64,000 bases of DNA, from contig CM045758.1 of assembly GCA_025200525.1 (NCBI GenBank), forward strand, positions 165,876,261 to 165,940,260, given 5' to 3'. Made by a program: the position numbers and the translations under genes. Positions 46,480 to 57,979 of the stretch are shown here, in pieces. The notes under the pieces are model-generated. The model searched no databases and was not told the DNA's origin. It saw only the letters and a program-made list of their open reading frames with translations. How positions within the stretch are numbered: the stretch's first letter is position 1; each line of letters begins with the position of its first letter. The stretch is from Camellia lanceoleosa (taxonomy: Eukaryota > Streptophyta > Magnoliopsida > Ericales > Theaceae).

Positions 46480-48460
46480 TCTGTTGGACTCTGATTGCCT
46501 GAAACTGCTTGATGTGTTCCCTGACCAGAGCTTGGTACTTCGCCATGCGGTCATCCTTTGCTTCGTAAATCCCAGAAACTTGGTTAACCACAAGTTGGGA
46601 GTCACTGTACACCATTAGCTCGGCAGCCTTCATCTGGATTGCGCTCTTGAGCCCGGCCAGAAAGGCCTCATATTCAGCTTCGTTGTTAGATGCTGGGAAG
46701 CCAAGGGTGATAGAATGTTCAATGGTTAGGCCATTTGGGGAGATAAGAACAATACCCAGCCCAGCACCGTGACGATTGGACGCCCCGTCAACAAAAAGCT
46801 TCCACATGTCCCCCACAAAAAGCTTCCAGCAAACTGATGGATCCTGCGAGCGCTGAGGGGTGCTACGATCAAGGTTGCTTGGCCGTCCGGTTTCAAGTTC
46901 TGCGCTCACTGGCCCCACTCCATTTGGTAATTGACCGGACTCGACAAGTCGATGTCGCGCCTAAGTCCGTGGCGAATCACCGAGTATTATATTATGCAGG
47001 CTCTGTGCTGAGTAGTTCCATGACTTCCCCCCTTGGTGATGCGGTACCGGGCGGAGTTGGTGGAATAACAACACCCAACTCTGTCATCGCGTCACCGGTT
47101 GTTGAAATTGTAGAAGTGTAGGCCACTGCGGTGGTGCGCGCTAAGTCCGCGCCGCGAACCCCACCAGGTGGTAGTATCTCTGATGAACTGGCGAGCACCT
47201 CATCATCTGCCGCGGTAATATCGACCGGGCATACCGGATGAGTTCCAGGTGAGAATTCTGCAACGAAGTCAGCCAAAGTTTGGGCTTTGATGGCAGTGCG
47301 CGGCTGATACTTCACATCAAACTGCCCCAACTCGACCGCCCACTTAAGAACTCTCCCAGAAAAATCCGCCCGTTCAAATAAAGCTTTGAGGGGGAACTCG
47401 GTCAAGACGACGATAGTATGTGCATGAAAGTAGTGTGCCAACTTTCTTGATGCCATCATTAATGCCAAAGCAAGCTTTTCAAGAGGCAGGTACCTAGTCT
47501 CTGCTGGTAGTAAGGTCTTGCTAACATAAAAGATGGGGAGGTGCTTGATTCCTTCAGCCCGAACAAGCACCGCCTTGTTGCATCTTCGCGATCTGGCGGA
47601 TAAAGATAAAGTTCTTCTCCGGGCACCGGCGTGACCAACAATGGCGCTGAAGACAGATATTCCTTGAGCTCAGCCAACGCTCGGTCGCATTCTTCATCCC
47701 ATGAAAACTTGGACTTCAAGGACTGAAAGAAAGGACGACAGCGATCTGATGACCGGCTTATAAATCGATTAAGCGCGGCAGCCATTCCGGCTAGATGTTG
47801 CACGTCTTTCACCGAGCTAGGCTGCTTTAACTCTCATACGGCTCTGATTTGTGTAGGGTCCGCCTTAATACCTCGGTTTGTGACTAAGAATCCTAAAAAT
47901 TTCCCGGATCCCACACCGAAGGCACACTTAGACGCATTCAGGCGTAACTTATGCTTCTTGAGGATGGCAAACATCTCGGCTAGGTCGAACAAATGATTTG
48001 TTTGTTGCCTACTCTTCACCACTATGTCATCAATGTAAGCCTCCATTGTCCGGCCCAGCAAAGGAGCAAACATCTTGGTCACCATCCTCTAGAAAGTTGC
48101 CCCGGCGTTCTTTAAACCAAAAGGCATAACTCGGTAGCAGAAGAGTCCCCTTGGTGTAGTAAATGAACTGATTTCTCGGTCGGGGCCGTGCATGGCAATC
48201 TGATGATAGCCGATGGCGTCAAGAAACTTAACTGTCATGGCGGTAGTCAAATCCACAATTTGGTCAATTCTAGGCAAAGGAAAGCTGTCTTTTGGACAGG
48301 CACGGTTGACGGTCTTGTAATCAACGCAAACCCGCCCACTTCCCATTCTTCTTGGGTACAACGACTGTATTTGAATCCACCGAGGATAGTGAACTTCCTG
48401 AATTGCTCGCGCCTCAAGCAGATTCTTGACTTCCTCTGCCACTACCTCGGCGTGGTGCAA
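46480..48460 (-). pseudogene. pol: Reverse transcriptase and RNase H of element C
   Basis: RT begins about 48460 (HHAEVVAEEVKNLLEARAIQ, RACPKDSFPLPRIDQIVDL), has YIDD in [17 protein letters not shown] near 48035 and [20 protein letters not shown] to 47840, then the connection to 46992. RNase H at about 46840-46480: LFVDGASNRHGAGLGIV, NNEAEYEAFLAGLKSA and VYSDSQLVVNQVSG. Frame breaks near 48086, 47820, 47570 and 46990. A short duplication of AAAAAGCTTCCA at 46795-46830 precedes RNase H. Confidence 0.9.
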
Positions 48461-48469
48461 AAGTGACCT

Positions 48470-49145
48470 CCGTGTTCATTGAATGACGGCAGCTCGGGAA
48501 GACATTGAGATGATGGCAGATAAAGTTTGGATCGAGGCCGGGCATGTCATAAGGCGACCATGCGAAAACTTCAATGTTGGCCATAAGGAATTCCACCATC
48601 TCGGTCCTTTCTTGTGCTGTGAGGGTGGAGCCGAGCAAGAAGAACTTGTCCGGCTGCTCGGTATCAATTCGCACTTCCACCACACCTTCCACGGCTTTGT
48701 CTTCTGCCCTGGTGCCCACATCATCTAGCACTACCTGGTCCTCCGGTCCCTCAATCATCTGAACAAACCCCTTGGCCGCCCGGCTTCCATTGACCGCCAC
48801 AAAGCACTGTTTTGACATAACCTGATCGCCCCCAATCTCCTCAACTGCCCCCATAGCTGAGGGGAATCTCATCACTTGGTGAAAGGTTGATACCACGGCT
48901 CGCATAGCATGAAGCCAGCCCCTGCCAAGGATCAGATTGTAAGTAGATGGCACCTGCAATACCCAAAACTCAACCTGTTTGACCACTGATCCCGCTTTAA
49001 CCGGCAGGATAATTTTTCCCAAAGGCCACTCCGGTTGTGAGTTGAAACCGACCAATGGCGAAGTTCTTTGAGGCCAAATCCGTGTCTCGGAGCTTGAAAT
49101 TTGAAAGCGTCGTAATACATGATCTCGAGAACTTCCTGATCGATC
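48470..49145 (-). pseudogene. Protease region of element C
   Basis: Recognised from PSTYNLILGRGWLHAMRAVV near 48900-48960 and PEWPLGKIILPVKAGSVV near 49000. The active site region is damaged (LIDQEVLEIMYYDAFKF on a different frame near 49100-49150). Linker to RT contains FVQMIEGPEDQVVLDDVG. Confidence 0.75.
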
Positions 49146-51134
49146 AAGATCCTTTTAACTTCAAAATCATTGGCGGAGAGTTACTACCAAAGGCGTCATT
49201 GTGCGGTGTCTGTATGCGCTCCAAATCTTTTGAGGAAAAGCTGATTACATCCTTTACTTCTGTCTTCCCCCTCTTGAGCGCAGGCTGAACTGACAAAACT
49301 TCCCTCATGTGTTCTGCCTTCTTAATCATACCACGAAGCTCGCAAACACGCGCCGGTTCCACTATGCCGTGGATGACATTCACAACCCCTTGTGGAGGTA
49401 CATCCCGGTCATCTGGTCCGCGTGGATCAACTGGAACCTGATTTGCCTTAACTCCTCCATCAATGTAGAGGTCCAGATGCCCAGCTGCCACTAGCTCTTC
49501 TAAGTGTTGCCTCAAAGGCAGACAGTCCTCTGTTCGGTGGCCACGTTCCCGGTGAAAGGTACAACGGTACTTGGAATTGAAGCCTCTCTGCCCGTCGCCT
49601 AACTTAGCAGGAAACCGGACGTACTCCTCGTCACGGATTTCACTAAGTATGCGATAGATTGGAATTTTGAAGACCGTGGTGATGCCTGTTCTTGCTTTCA
49701 ACCTTCTGCCTGCATCGGCCACATCATCTTGGGGGTAGTCATCCCGGCGGTAATCATTCCTGTCATTACGCCGCTCCCTACCCCGGTTCTTGCGGTTTGA
49801 ACCTCGGTCTGACTCTTCAGCTCGGTCACTAGATCGGCCGGACTCTTGCCCGACTGCATGCACTTTTCCTGCCAACCTCTTGGGCGTTCTGGCCAGCTTC
49901 TCGGTTGAGGCGAGGCATCATCCTCTACCGGATATGCTCATTGATCTTGTGCATAAAAGGCATCCCATGGTCGTAGGTTGTTGCATGGTAAGTGAGTCTC
50001 GTAGTCTATGTCCGACCGGGAGCCCACGCTTATACTGTACGATAGCAAGGTTGACCGGGCAGTCCAGTATCTCATTGAATGTCTCCCAATATTAGGAGTT
50101 GTACGCCTTGAGTGTGTCGCTCGGTTCCATCTTGATACTCAGGAGGTGATCAACTTCCTTAGGAGTTTTGGTGTTAGTCGTGAAGCGCGTTACGAAGGCT
50201 TCTGCCAGCTGTTGCCACCTTTCAATACTCCCCTCCGGTAGCCTTCCAAACCACTTTAATCCCAATTCGCCCAAACTCGACGGAAAGATAAGGCACATAA
50301 GAGCATCATTCCGCCGGTGTCCGGCCATAACCTGTCGGAAATGACTTACATGCATGTACGGATCGGTCTTTCCATCGTAAAGGGTAAACTTTGGCTGGTG
50401 GAATCCCGCCGGAAGCGGCGCTGCTTCTATCTCCAGTGAAAAAGGAGTGGCGCTCAACCTGGCCAAATCTGTATCTAGAAGGAGTGGCGCCGCTTGACGC
50501 GGTGGAGGCATTCCGACCTCCTCGCTGGCGTGGGCTCCGTAGGATAACCGCTGGAACGCCGGCACCCTCTGAGCTTCCCGCCGGCGAGCCCGTTCCTTTA
50601 GAACTGTCCGCAAATCCTCTGTACAGGCGGAATAGGAATACCCCGACGTCATCTCCGGACGTGAGGGTCTATAAGTGCTATCCTGCGCGCTGGATTTCTC
50701 TGCGTGCAAGTCGGAATCACCATCTCTGTAGCTCCTGGTAATAGAGATTGCTGGAGTGTGCCTCTGACTCTGGCTGGTGAGCAGCGGGAGAAGGGCCAAC
50801 GGGATGGGGTGCGCTCACTGTGGTCACCACTCCAGGCTACACCCTTCCTTTGTAACGCCGCAGGCTCCTCCATCTCTGCCGCCATTCGCTGATAGCGGCA
50901 TCTTGGTCCCGCAACTTGTGTTCCAAGCGTTTGAGTGTGACTCTCTCCGCCGTCGGTGGCCGTCTGGACTACGGAAGGCAGCCATGACTTCTTCGCGCTT
51001 ATCCGCGCGTCTCACTTTGTCCTCCGGTGGCTGTCTCGGAGTTCGCCATCGGAAGGATGGGCGGAGTCCTTCTCTCCGGACAAACTCGGGGTGGCTCGCG
51101 TCGGCGGACAACGAAACTCCTCGTTATGCGCCAT
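49144..51134 (-). pseudogene. gag: gag of element C
   Basis: Starts at ATG 51134 (MAHNEEFRCPPTRATPSL), with frame changes near 51000, 50800 and 50090. Capsid domain at about 50480-50100 (GFHQPKFTLYDGKTDPYMHV, GSIERWQQLAEAFVTRFTTN). The C-terminal half at 49875-49144 carries the knuckle CTFHRERGHRTEDC (C-x2-H-x4-H-x4-C) and basic, Arg-rich stretches. Pieces are long and readable, so decay is moderate. Confidence 0.85.
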
Positions 51135-51179
51135 GAGCGACGATCGATGAACCGAAGACAAGGTTTTATCGCAAGCTTC

Positions 51180-51196
51180 CCTGACGGCGCCAATTA
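51180..51196 (-). other. Primer binding site of element C
   Basis: On the minus strand TAATTGGCGCCGTCAGGG follows the LTR end directly; TGGCGCCGT is a common plant gypsy primer site type. The tRNA is not certain. Confidence 0.7.
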
Positions 51197-51942
51197 TGCA
51201 GGGAAAATATTCGGCTACCGCACTTCCTTTCTTCCAGTTCCTCGGTTCGACCACTGAAAAGCCTTAGCCATGGTGAGCTACCCGGCGGTGTGTGGCCGGA
51301 AAACACCTCCGACGCTCAAGTTAGAACCACACACCTGGAAAAATGACTAGAGAGAAGGGAGAGTGTTTGAGTGTAAGTCTTACTTACCAAAATTGTCCAT
51401 CCCCTTAAGGGGTGGCGCCGACTTGTTTATATACCTCTCTGCGCCTCATATCTACTCCCAATGATCTCTCAACACGTGGCTCTGCTACCCCATCTGTCAG
51501 CACATAAACCATGCCTCTGTCAGGCCACACCATGCTGGACATTACCTAATCCCAAATGCCAGCCTTCTCTGCTGGAGCCCGGCAGCCGAGCTGCCCAATC
51601 CATAGCCGGGCTGTGCTTCATGCCCAAGCACGCCGCCGACTAAGCTTGTGGGGACTGGGCTACACAGCATCCCGGTTGGACCGTGTCCGAGATATCTCGC
51701 ATTCCCTTTTGTCGGCCTTCCTGCCGAACAAACTCATAGCTTGGTCGACCGCGCCCTTCCTGGCGCCGGTCATCTGCTTGGCTGGTCGGCCTCCCTGCGA
51801 AGCTTATCTTTTTCAGTTCACAATCGGTGCCTTAACCGAGCACCTTCTCAGCCCAGTACCTGCTCGGCCAAAATCTTGCCCGGCGTAACTCTATCCGGCC
51901 AAATCTGTCCGGCACGGTACTAGACTATTATTTTCCCACTCA
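51197..51942 (-). repeat. 5' LTR of retrotransposon C
   Basis: About 746 bp on the plus strand from TGCAGGGAAAATA to TATTTTCCCACTCA, ends mutually inverted (GGGAAAATA). A minus-strand TATA box (TATATAAACA) is at 51424-51433, where the U3-R boundary would be expected. No partner LTR remains. Confidence 0.75.
51424..51433 (-). promoter_or_regulatory. Candidate TATA box in LTR C
   Basis: TATATAAACA on the minus strand inside the LTR, oriented toward gag. Confidence 0.45.
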
Positions 51943-52439
51943 TGAGGCTATCTTGGTTGTTTCTTCTACGCATGATGCTTGACTTCTACCTAAAGCTTTG
52001 GTGATTACATTCATGGAGGGATAGTTGAAAATGTAGAAGATATATTTCTTTATGTATTTGTGTGTAACACATGCATTTATAAATAGAGTCTTTTTTTCCC
52101 CATCTAACAGGAAAATAAATAAATAAATTCGATTTAGCAAAAGGCACTAACAAAACAAAAGGCAACAATTAAAACCTAATCAACTTTAGCTGGTCTATCC
52201 AGAAATGGATCAACTTTCATAATATATCTATGACAAAATATTGTTGATTTTCAAGAAGTTATCACTTTGTCCTATCACATTATGAAAAATTCAGTCCCTG
52301 CCTTGCATTGCAGGCTTTCCTTCTTCATCACCATTTCTTTACTAGCTTTATTTGACTTCTAACTTTTTTTTTACATGGGTTATTATACAAGACACCTTAG
52401 ATATATGCATGAGTAACACTATCACATGAAGCATTCTAA
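51943..52439. other. CACTA interior without recognised gene
   Basis: AT-rich; no coding-like frame seen. Confidence 0.4.
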
Positions 52440-52860
52440 GTGGTGAAGCTAATGTAAACTTCATTTTTTGTAACGAAGAGGGGGAAGACTTAAACCATGT
52501 GTTGCTCTTTTGTCATTTTATCTAGAAGGTTTGGTCTCATGTTACCAGATGGTGAGGCTTGCAATGGGTACTACCTGGCTCTGTGAATTGCTTACTACAA
52601 TGGTGGGCTGGTATTGAATTTAAAAAACAAAATAATATCATCTGGAAGGCCATTCCTTTGGCTATGCTCTGGTCCATTTGGAAATAGAGGAATAATTGCA
52701 TTTTAAGGGTCTGACCATATATAGGGAAGCCGTGTGAGACTATTAAATTAAGGATTGCAATGTGGATCAAAGTATCTTGCCCCTTTTTGGATTTTTCAAT
52801 TAATGATATTATTTTCAACTTGCAAAAAGTCAAAGTTTGCATTGGGGGGATTGGTTAGTA
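52440..52860 (+). pseudogene. LINE relic: C-terminal zinc-binding region of ORF2
   Basis: One plus-strand frame reads LNHVLLFCHF, GLQWVLPGSVNCLLQWWAGI, NNIIWKAIPLAMLWSIWK and LQKVKVCIGGIG, the pattern of the region downstream of reverse transcriptase in plant L1-type elements. In-frame stops occur at four sites (about 52522, 52549, 52687 and 52711). At least two replace Trp codons (TGG to TAG or TGA), which fits decay of methylated cytosines. The reverse transcriptase core is absent. Confidence 0.75.
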
Positions 52861-53103
52861 GGCCTGGGGTAGAGTATTTAAATTTGGTGATTTTGCTTTA
52901 GGTTTGTGTTGACATTACTTGTATTTTCTATACAATCTTTTGTACCATTTCCTAATTCCATGTTTCCATATCCATTTAGGCTTTAGTTATTTTAAACTTT
53001 GTGTCAATCACTTCTATACTTATATAAGCTCATATTAAACAACTTGAATTTTTTTATATGGTTGGGATTGTTTGTCTTATTTTTGGTTGAATTTGGATTG
53101 AAG

Positions 53104-53884
53104 GTTTACCGAGCATGATAGCAATAGGGACTTCAACATGCAATGGTTTCATGACAAAAGGAAATCTACCCGGAAGGTTGAAGACTTTGAAGTGAATCTT
53201 GTTTTAGCCTCTTATAATGATAAAGAAGCCTTGAGAAGTAAGTTGATGATGCCACTTATGATTATAAAGATGCCTTCCAAAAATGATATTGATTTTTCCT
53301 TTTAGTCTTTTTGTTTGTGATTCTAGCCTTCTTGATGTAAAAGCAGTTGTGATTTATTATGTTCTGTAGTCATTGGGAAGTCAGCTTTTATGTCACATAT
53401 ATACAATGCTAAATCTTTTAAAATATTGTGGAATTTTTTATTATTTATTATTGGTTTTTGGAGGAATATATGTTGGAGGTTGGAAAATGATTGCACTGAT
53501 GGAGAATGCATATGCTTCATTTTATTTCATTTCCCCATTTCCTGAACGTTGATCTCCCTATGTTGCTTATTGTTTGATTTCTTTGGAGAACATGCATATG
53601 CTTTATTTTATCCCACTGCTTTGAAATTCAAAAATGTCAGCTTGTCTTTTATGGTTTTCAGTTGGATTACTGCCATATGTGGAATAAGCTTGCTATATTC
53701 CTATTTCTTAACTTCTTTTATTTGTGGTTTGCTCAATATCATTCCAGGCATGTACAAGCAAGAGTTCATTTTCTGTGAGCAAGTGAACGAGAGGTTGCGT
53801 AGTTCAGATGATTACCAGGCATTCTTGAAGTGTCCTCATATTTACAGCACAAAAATAATCACAAAAAAGTATTTACAAAGTTTA
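53104..53884 (+). pseudogene. Captured SIN3-like (SNL) co-repressor fragment, two exons and intron
   Basis: Exon 53104-53237 reads DKRKSTRKVEDFEVN and SYNDKEALRS. An intron of 510 bp follows with GT at 53238 and AG at 53747; joining restores a Ser codon in phase. Exon 53748-53884 reads MYKQEFIFCEQVNERLRSSD and YQAFLKCPHIYSTKIITKKY, then stops at a GTATGTGAG donor. This corresponds to the segment before the third paired amphipathic helix of plant SIN3-like histone deacetylase scaffolds. The exons are free of stops, but no other SNL exon is near. Intron retention shows capture at the DNA level by the CACTA element. Confidence 0.85.
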
Positions 53885-54782
53885 GTATGTGAGATCCTTG
53901 CTATCTATCTATCCTGGTGGCGATTTTCTTCTTTTGCATCTATAGAACTACTAACTGTTCCATTTACAAACAGGAACTTGGGTTAACAACCCTTATTGAA
54001 TTTGCACTATTGATTTCATATGGTGTTCAATTGTAAATTTTTATCAAACAATTAGTTGTCCAAGTACTATAAATGTTTTTAATATATACAAGTAGAAATA
54101 TTAATTTGGTTTACATTTTTTTTCTTCATAAAAATAAAGCTAACAGTTTCTTTTTTCTCCAGTTGCTCGTCAAACTTGCCATTCTAATGTGCAAAATTTA
54201 TGTCATGATTTATAATTGTGAATGGAGGAGTATAACTATTTAATTCTTTTACTTTTTGACTGCATGGTTTAAGTAAAGTAAAATTTTTAAGCTGCAATTC
54301 GTAAATGATGGATAGATAGTTTGTAAGTCAATTGGTCACAACATGTATACCCCAATCTCGTCTTGTGAACAAACACAATATCTAAATTTCTTATAATTTC
54401 AAAGTTTTGACTAGTTGTTTCATTGTCAATGCTTGAGTTAAATAGGATGATGTAATCCGTTTATTCATTCATTTGAGTAGTTAAGGTCATTGGTTTTAAA
54501 ATAAATTTGCACATCTGTCACATGTATATAAGATTTATTAGAATAACAAACTAATTAATGACTTTATGCTCTGTTTAAATTAATGACTTTATGCTCTGTT
54601 TAATTAATGATTTTATGGTTTCATTTCTTTCATTATTTGTGTGTTGTTCCTGTAAGCATACTACATGTTATATAGCTGCTGATTTGAGAAGATTTAAATA
54701 ATATAATCTTACAGTTAGGAAATATTTCTAGATTATTTTATGATCTTTATTTCCAAATTTCTATATCTTATAACTGTGCCTT

Positions 54783-54895
54783 AGGTTAGGGAGAGGGAAC
54801 TGAGTGGAATGCCTATTCCTTTTGAGTTTGAGGATTGTGATAGTGATGATTTCAAGGATCTTTTGATGAATGAGACTCCTTCAAATATTATTTAT
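54783..54895 (+). other. Coding-like exon fragment, unidentified
   Basis: After a candidate acceptor CCTTAG at 54779-54784 the frame reads VRERELSGMPIPFEFEDCDS and DDFKDLLMNETP before a stop. Strongly acidic. I do not recognise the source gene. Confidence 0.35.
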
Positions 54896-55239
54896 TGAGC
54901 AAAAGTGCTTGCAGGCCTCTTGGAAGATCAGTATATGATAGGGACTCATTACTTGTTTTCCGGATGAGTGTGTCATTCTTTTGCATGCATTATTACCATG
55001 ATTTCACTACAGACTCGCTAGCCAACCATGCAGCAGTTTTACTGTCATTCATTATTTTCCTCTGTTTGTTCTTGCTTTAGAAGGCTCTCTTGTCTCCTTG
55101 TGGTTTCTACATTGGGTTTGTCTGATGTAGTTTCATACAACTTCAACCTATATAAAATTTAGACAAACTCTTCAATTCAATATTAGATTTTTTTTTAATA
55201 GCTTTATTAATGTTGATAGCAATTGATGATGGTGTGTAG

Positions 55240-55312
55240 CATTTTGGGCATCCTTCTGAGGATGATGATCATGATATTGTTTTTGAGGATAATGATCATG
55301 ATAAGATTTTAC
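55240..55312 (+). other. Coding-like acidic exon fragment, unidentified
   Basis: Bounded by GTGTAG on the left and a TTACAG on the right, reading HFGHPSEDDDHDIVFEDNDH. It may belong with the fragments at 54783 and 55546. Confidence 0.3.
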
Positions 55313-55545
55313 AGCTATGTAATATAATGATTAAGTAATATTTCTGAAATTTCACTTGGATACACAATTATGATTTTGTTTATGAACTCATAAGCTAGCA
55401 ATTGCATTTAAAAAGTAATGATGTGTTTCATATTTGATTATTCTTGTAGATTTACTTTCAGTCATTTTTTGTTGCCCCTCCCAAAATATCCTTCTTGGTT
55501 ATGTGTTCTTATGATATAATATTTACTTGCATGAAATGAAACAGG

Positions 55546-55618
55546 CAGGTGGGTGACACGGGAAGAGGCATTTGCTGCATCCGAAACTTCTTCAAATTCA
55601 ACTGAAAAAAAAGCCTAG
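55546..55618 (+). other. Coding-like terminal exon fragment, unidentified
   Basis: After acceptor AACAG at 55545 the frame reads RWVTREEAFAASETSSNSTE then KKA and TAG at about 55616. The composition is gene-like compared with the AT-rich surroundings. Together with the preceding pieces it could be the end of one captured gene. Confidence 0.35.
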
Positions 55619-56341
55619 GTGGTTTATCTTTGCATCCCATTTATCTTGTTGCAAGATCTCATATTAATTGATATTTGATTACAATTTGGATTGTATGTGG
55701 ATTTTGTGGAACAATTTGGAGTACTCTGTTTCTTCTTGTTGTACTTGTCATTGAGTTTAGTTTAATCTCTACATCACATTTCTCTTTTTGCAGGATTTCA
55801 TATGAATTGATAACAATTTGGAGTGCATTTGAATTTTGGTAAACTTAAAGTATTATGTATCATTATATCTTCCTCTTCTCATTACATCATTCTTATTCAG
55901 CTAATTGCTTGTAATGATCAGATGTGTAGCTCTCTTTAAACTATCTTCATTGCTATTCATCAAAATGTTTGTGCCCAATTTATCTTCATGCTATATAATG
56001 CCCTTAAGACTATTTGTTTATATGAAGCTCTAGTATTTTTGAACTTCTTGTTTAATCTTAATTCCTAAAATGCTTTGTCCCTTTTGCAAATGCTGAATGA
56101 TATGAAATTGAGAGTAAACAAAAATAGAAAACAAGATAGCAAACAATCTTCAAGTTGGCACGTTCCTCCGCTTTGTTTTCAGAATTCAAACAATAATTAC
56201 TATTTTATTTTGCTTCCTTTTTTACTTGGAGCTTCTAAAAATACAATCAAAGCTTTGTACAACTTTGAATTCAATCAAACCAAGATTTCTTTAGTTGTTC
56301 TAAGAAAAAAAAAAAAAAGCAAAAGCAAACCAAACAACTGG
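55619..56341. other. CACTA interior, AT-rich
   Basis: No supported gene. Contains short repeated phrases TTTCATATGAATTGATAA and CAATTTGGAGT. Confidence 0.4.
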
Positions 56342-56344
56342 TTT

Positions 56345-57400
56345 ACTTTGTCGAAAATGCCTTAAACTTAGTCGGAAAAGGCATTCGGAGGGCGAAAATA
56401 CAAAACAGCCCCCGAACCACTCCATGGATGTCACGGGCAGCTTTCTTATAAAAATAGAACCCATAAGGACAGATGACATGTAATTAGCACACGTAGGTTG
56501 GGAGTTAGAGTCGAAAATGCCTTAAATTTAGTTGAAAAACGGCGTTCTGAGGGCGAAAATGCAAAATTGTCCTCGAACCACTCTATGGATGTCACAAGAA
56601 GATTTCTCGTGACAAATAGAACATGTGGGGACAAACGGCATCTAATTAGCACACGTAAGTTGGGAGTTAGAGTCAAAAATGCCTTAAACTTAGTCGAAAA
56701 AAGGTGTTCATGAGATGAAAATACGAAACAACTCCCGAACCGCTCTATTGATGTCACGGGCAGCTTTCTCATGAAAAATAGGACCTGTGAGGATAGACAG
56801 GATGTAATTAGCACATATAGGTTGGGAGTTGGAGTGAAAACTGCCTTAAACTTAGTCAAAAAAAGTTGTTCAATGGGCGAAAATGCAAAGCAGTCCCCAA
56901 ACCACTCTATGGATGTCACAGGTAGCTTCCTCGTGACAAATAGAACTTGCGGGAACAAACATGATGTAATTAGAACACGTAGGTTGTGAGTTGGAGTGAA
57001 AAACGCCTTAAACTTAGTCGAATAAGGTCGTTCAGGGGGGCAAAAATCCAATGTAGCCTCCGAACCACTCTATGGATGTCATGGGCAGCTTCCTCATGAC
57101 AAATAGGACCTGTGGGGATAGACGAGATGTAATTAGCACATGTAGGTTGGGAGTTGGAGTGAAAAATGCGTTACACTTAGTCGAAAAAGGCCGTTCAAGG
57201 GGCGAAAATGCAAAGTAGGCTCTGAACCACTCTATGGATGTCACGGGTAGCTTCACCATGACAAATAGGATCTGTGGGGATAGACATGATGTAATTAGCA
57301 CACGTAGGTTGAGAGTTGGAGTGAAAAACACCTTGAACTTAGTTGAAAAAGGCCGTTCGGGGGGCGAAAATGCAAAGCAGCCCCTAAACCATTTCAATGG
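56345..57400. repeat. 162-bp tandem array, block 1 (about 6.5 units)
   Basis: TTGGGAGTT-type anchors fall at 56498, 56660, 56822, 56984, 57147 and 57309, a period of 162 bp. Each unit contains CTTAGTCGAAAAAGG, GGGCGAAAATGCAAA, AACCACTCTATGGATGTCA and TAATTAGCACACGTAGGTTG. Units differ by roughly 10-20 percent. Frames seen across it are repeat translations, not genes. Confidence 0.95.
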
Positions 57401-57420
57401 TCTCTCAGTACATTGAAACA

Positions 57421-57979
57421 TTTCAATGATCTCTAGCCATACAAAAATAGATTCACTCAAATTGTTGTTCCATCTATTTTGATGGTGTTGCTTATGTAGT
57501 CAGATCTATGTCTTGAAACTTACTATTAAATTAACAAGAAGTCTAAAGACATAGAATCGAATACAAAACAAAACACACGAAATTATTATCACCAAACACA
57601 TCCCTTCAAGAATGAAATGTAAGTTAATTTTTGTTTTCCATTTCTATTTCCATTTTATTTTTAACTTACTCTCTAAATTCATGATTTAAATACGATGAAA
57701 AGATACATATTGGCATTAGCAAGTGAAATTATCATATGTAACAAGTACACCTTCTTACATAGATAAACTCCACATATATAAAATTAGAGGTGACTTAATC
57801 ATTAGACCACTTAGTCTATTGCTTAAAATTTTTAAAAATTCTTATTGGTGAAAGTCTCATATTTTTTGAAGGCCGTGAAATAAGATGGGAGAATTGCAAA
57901 TACAACCAATTTATGCCTTGAATTGCGTAACTAGGTCTTGTACTTCCATCTCTTTGTAACTATTTTGAGTTTATATCAT
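57421..57979. other. Spacer between the two tandem blocks
   Basis: AT-rich, no repeat unit and no gene seen. Confidence 0.5.

Larger units (their letters stand above)
44984..51942 (-). mobile_element. Truncated LTR retrotransposon C (Ty3/gypsy, Tat-like) inside the CACTA
   Basis: Minus-strand element with 5' LTR (51942-51197), primer site, gag, protease, RT, RNase H and integrase, ending about 125 bp after the integrase stop. The 3' LTR and any extra ORFs are missing. GC content is much higher than in the surrounding CACTA sequence. Protein order and the Gag knuckle are as in element B. Frame breaks occur throughout. Confidence 0.88.
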
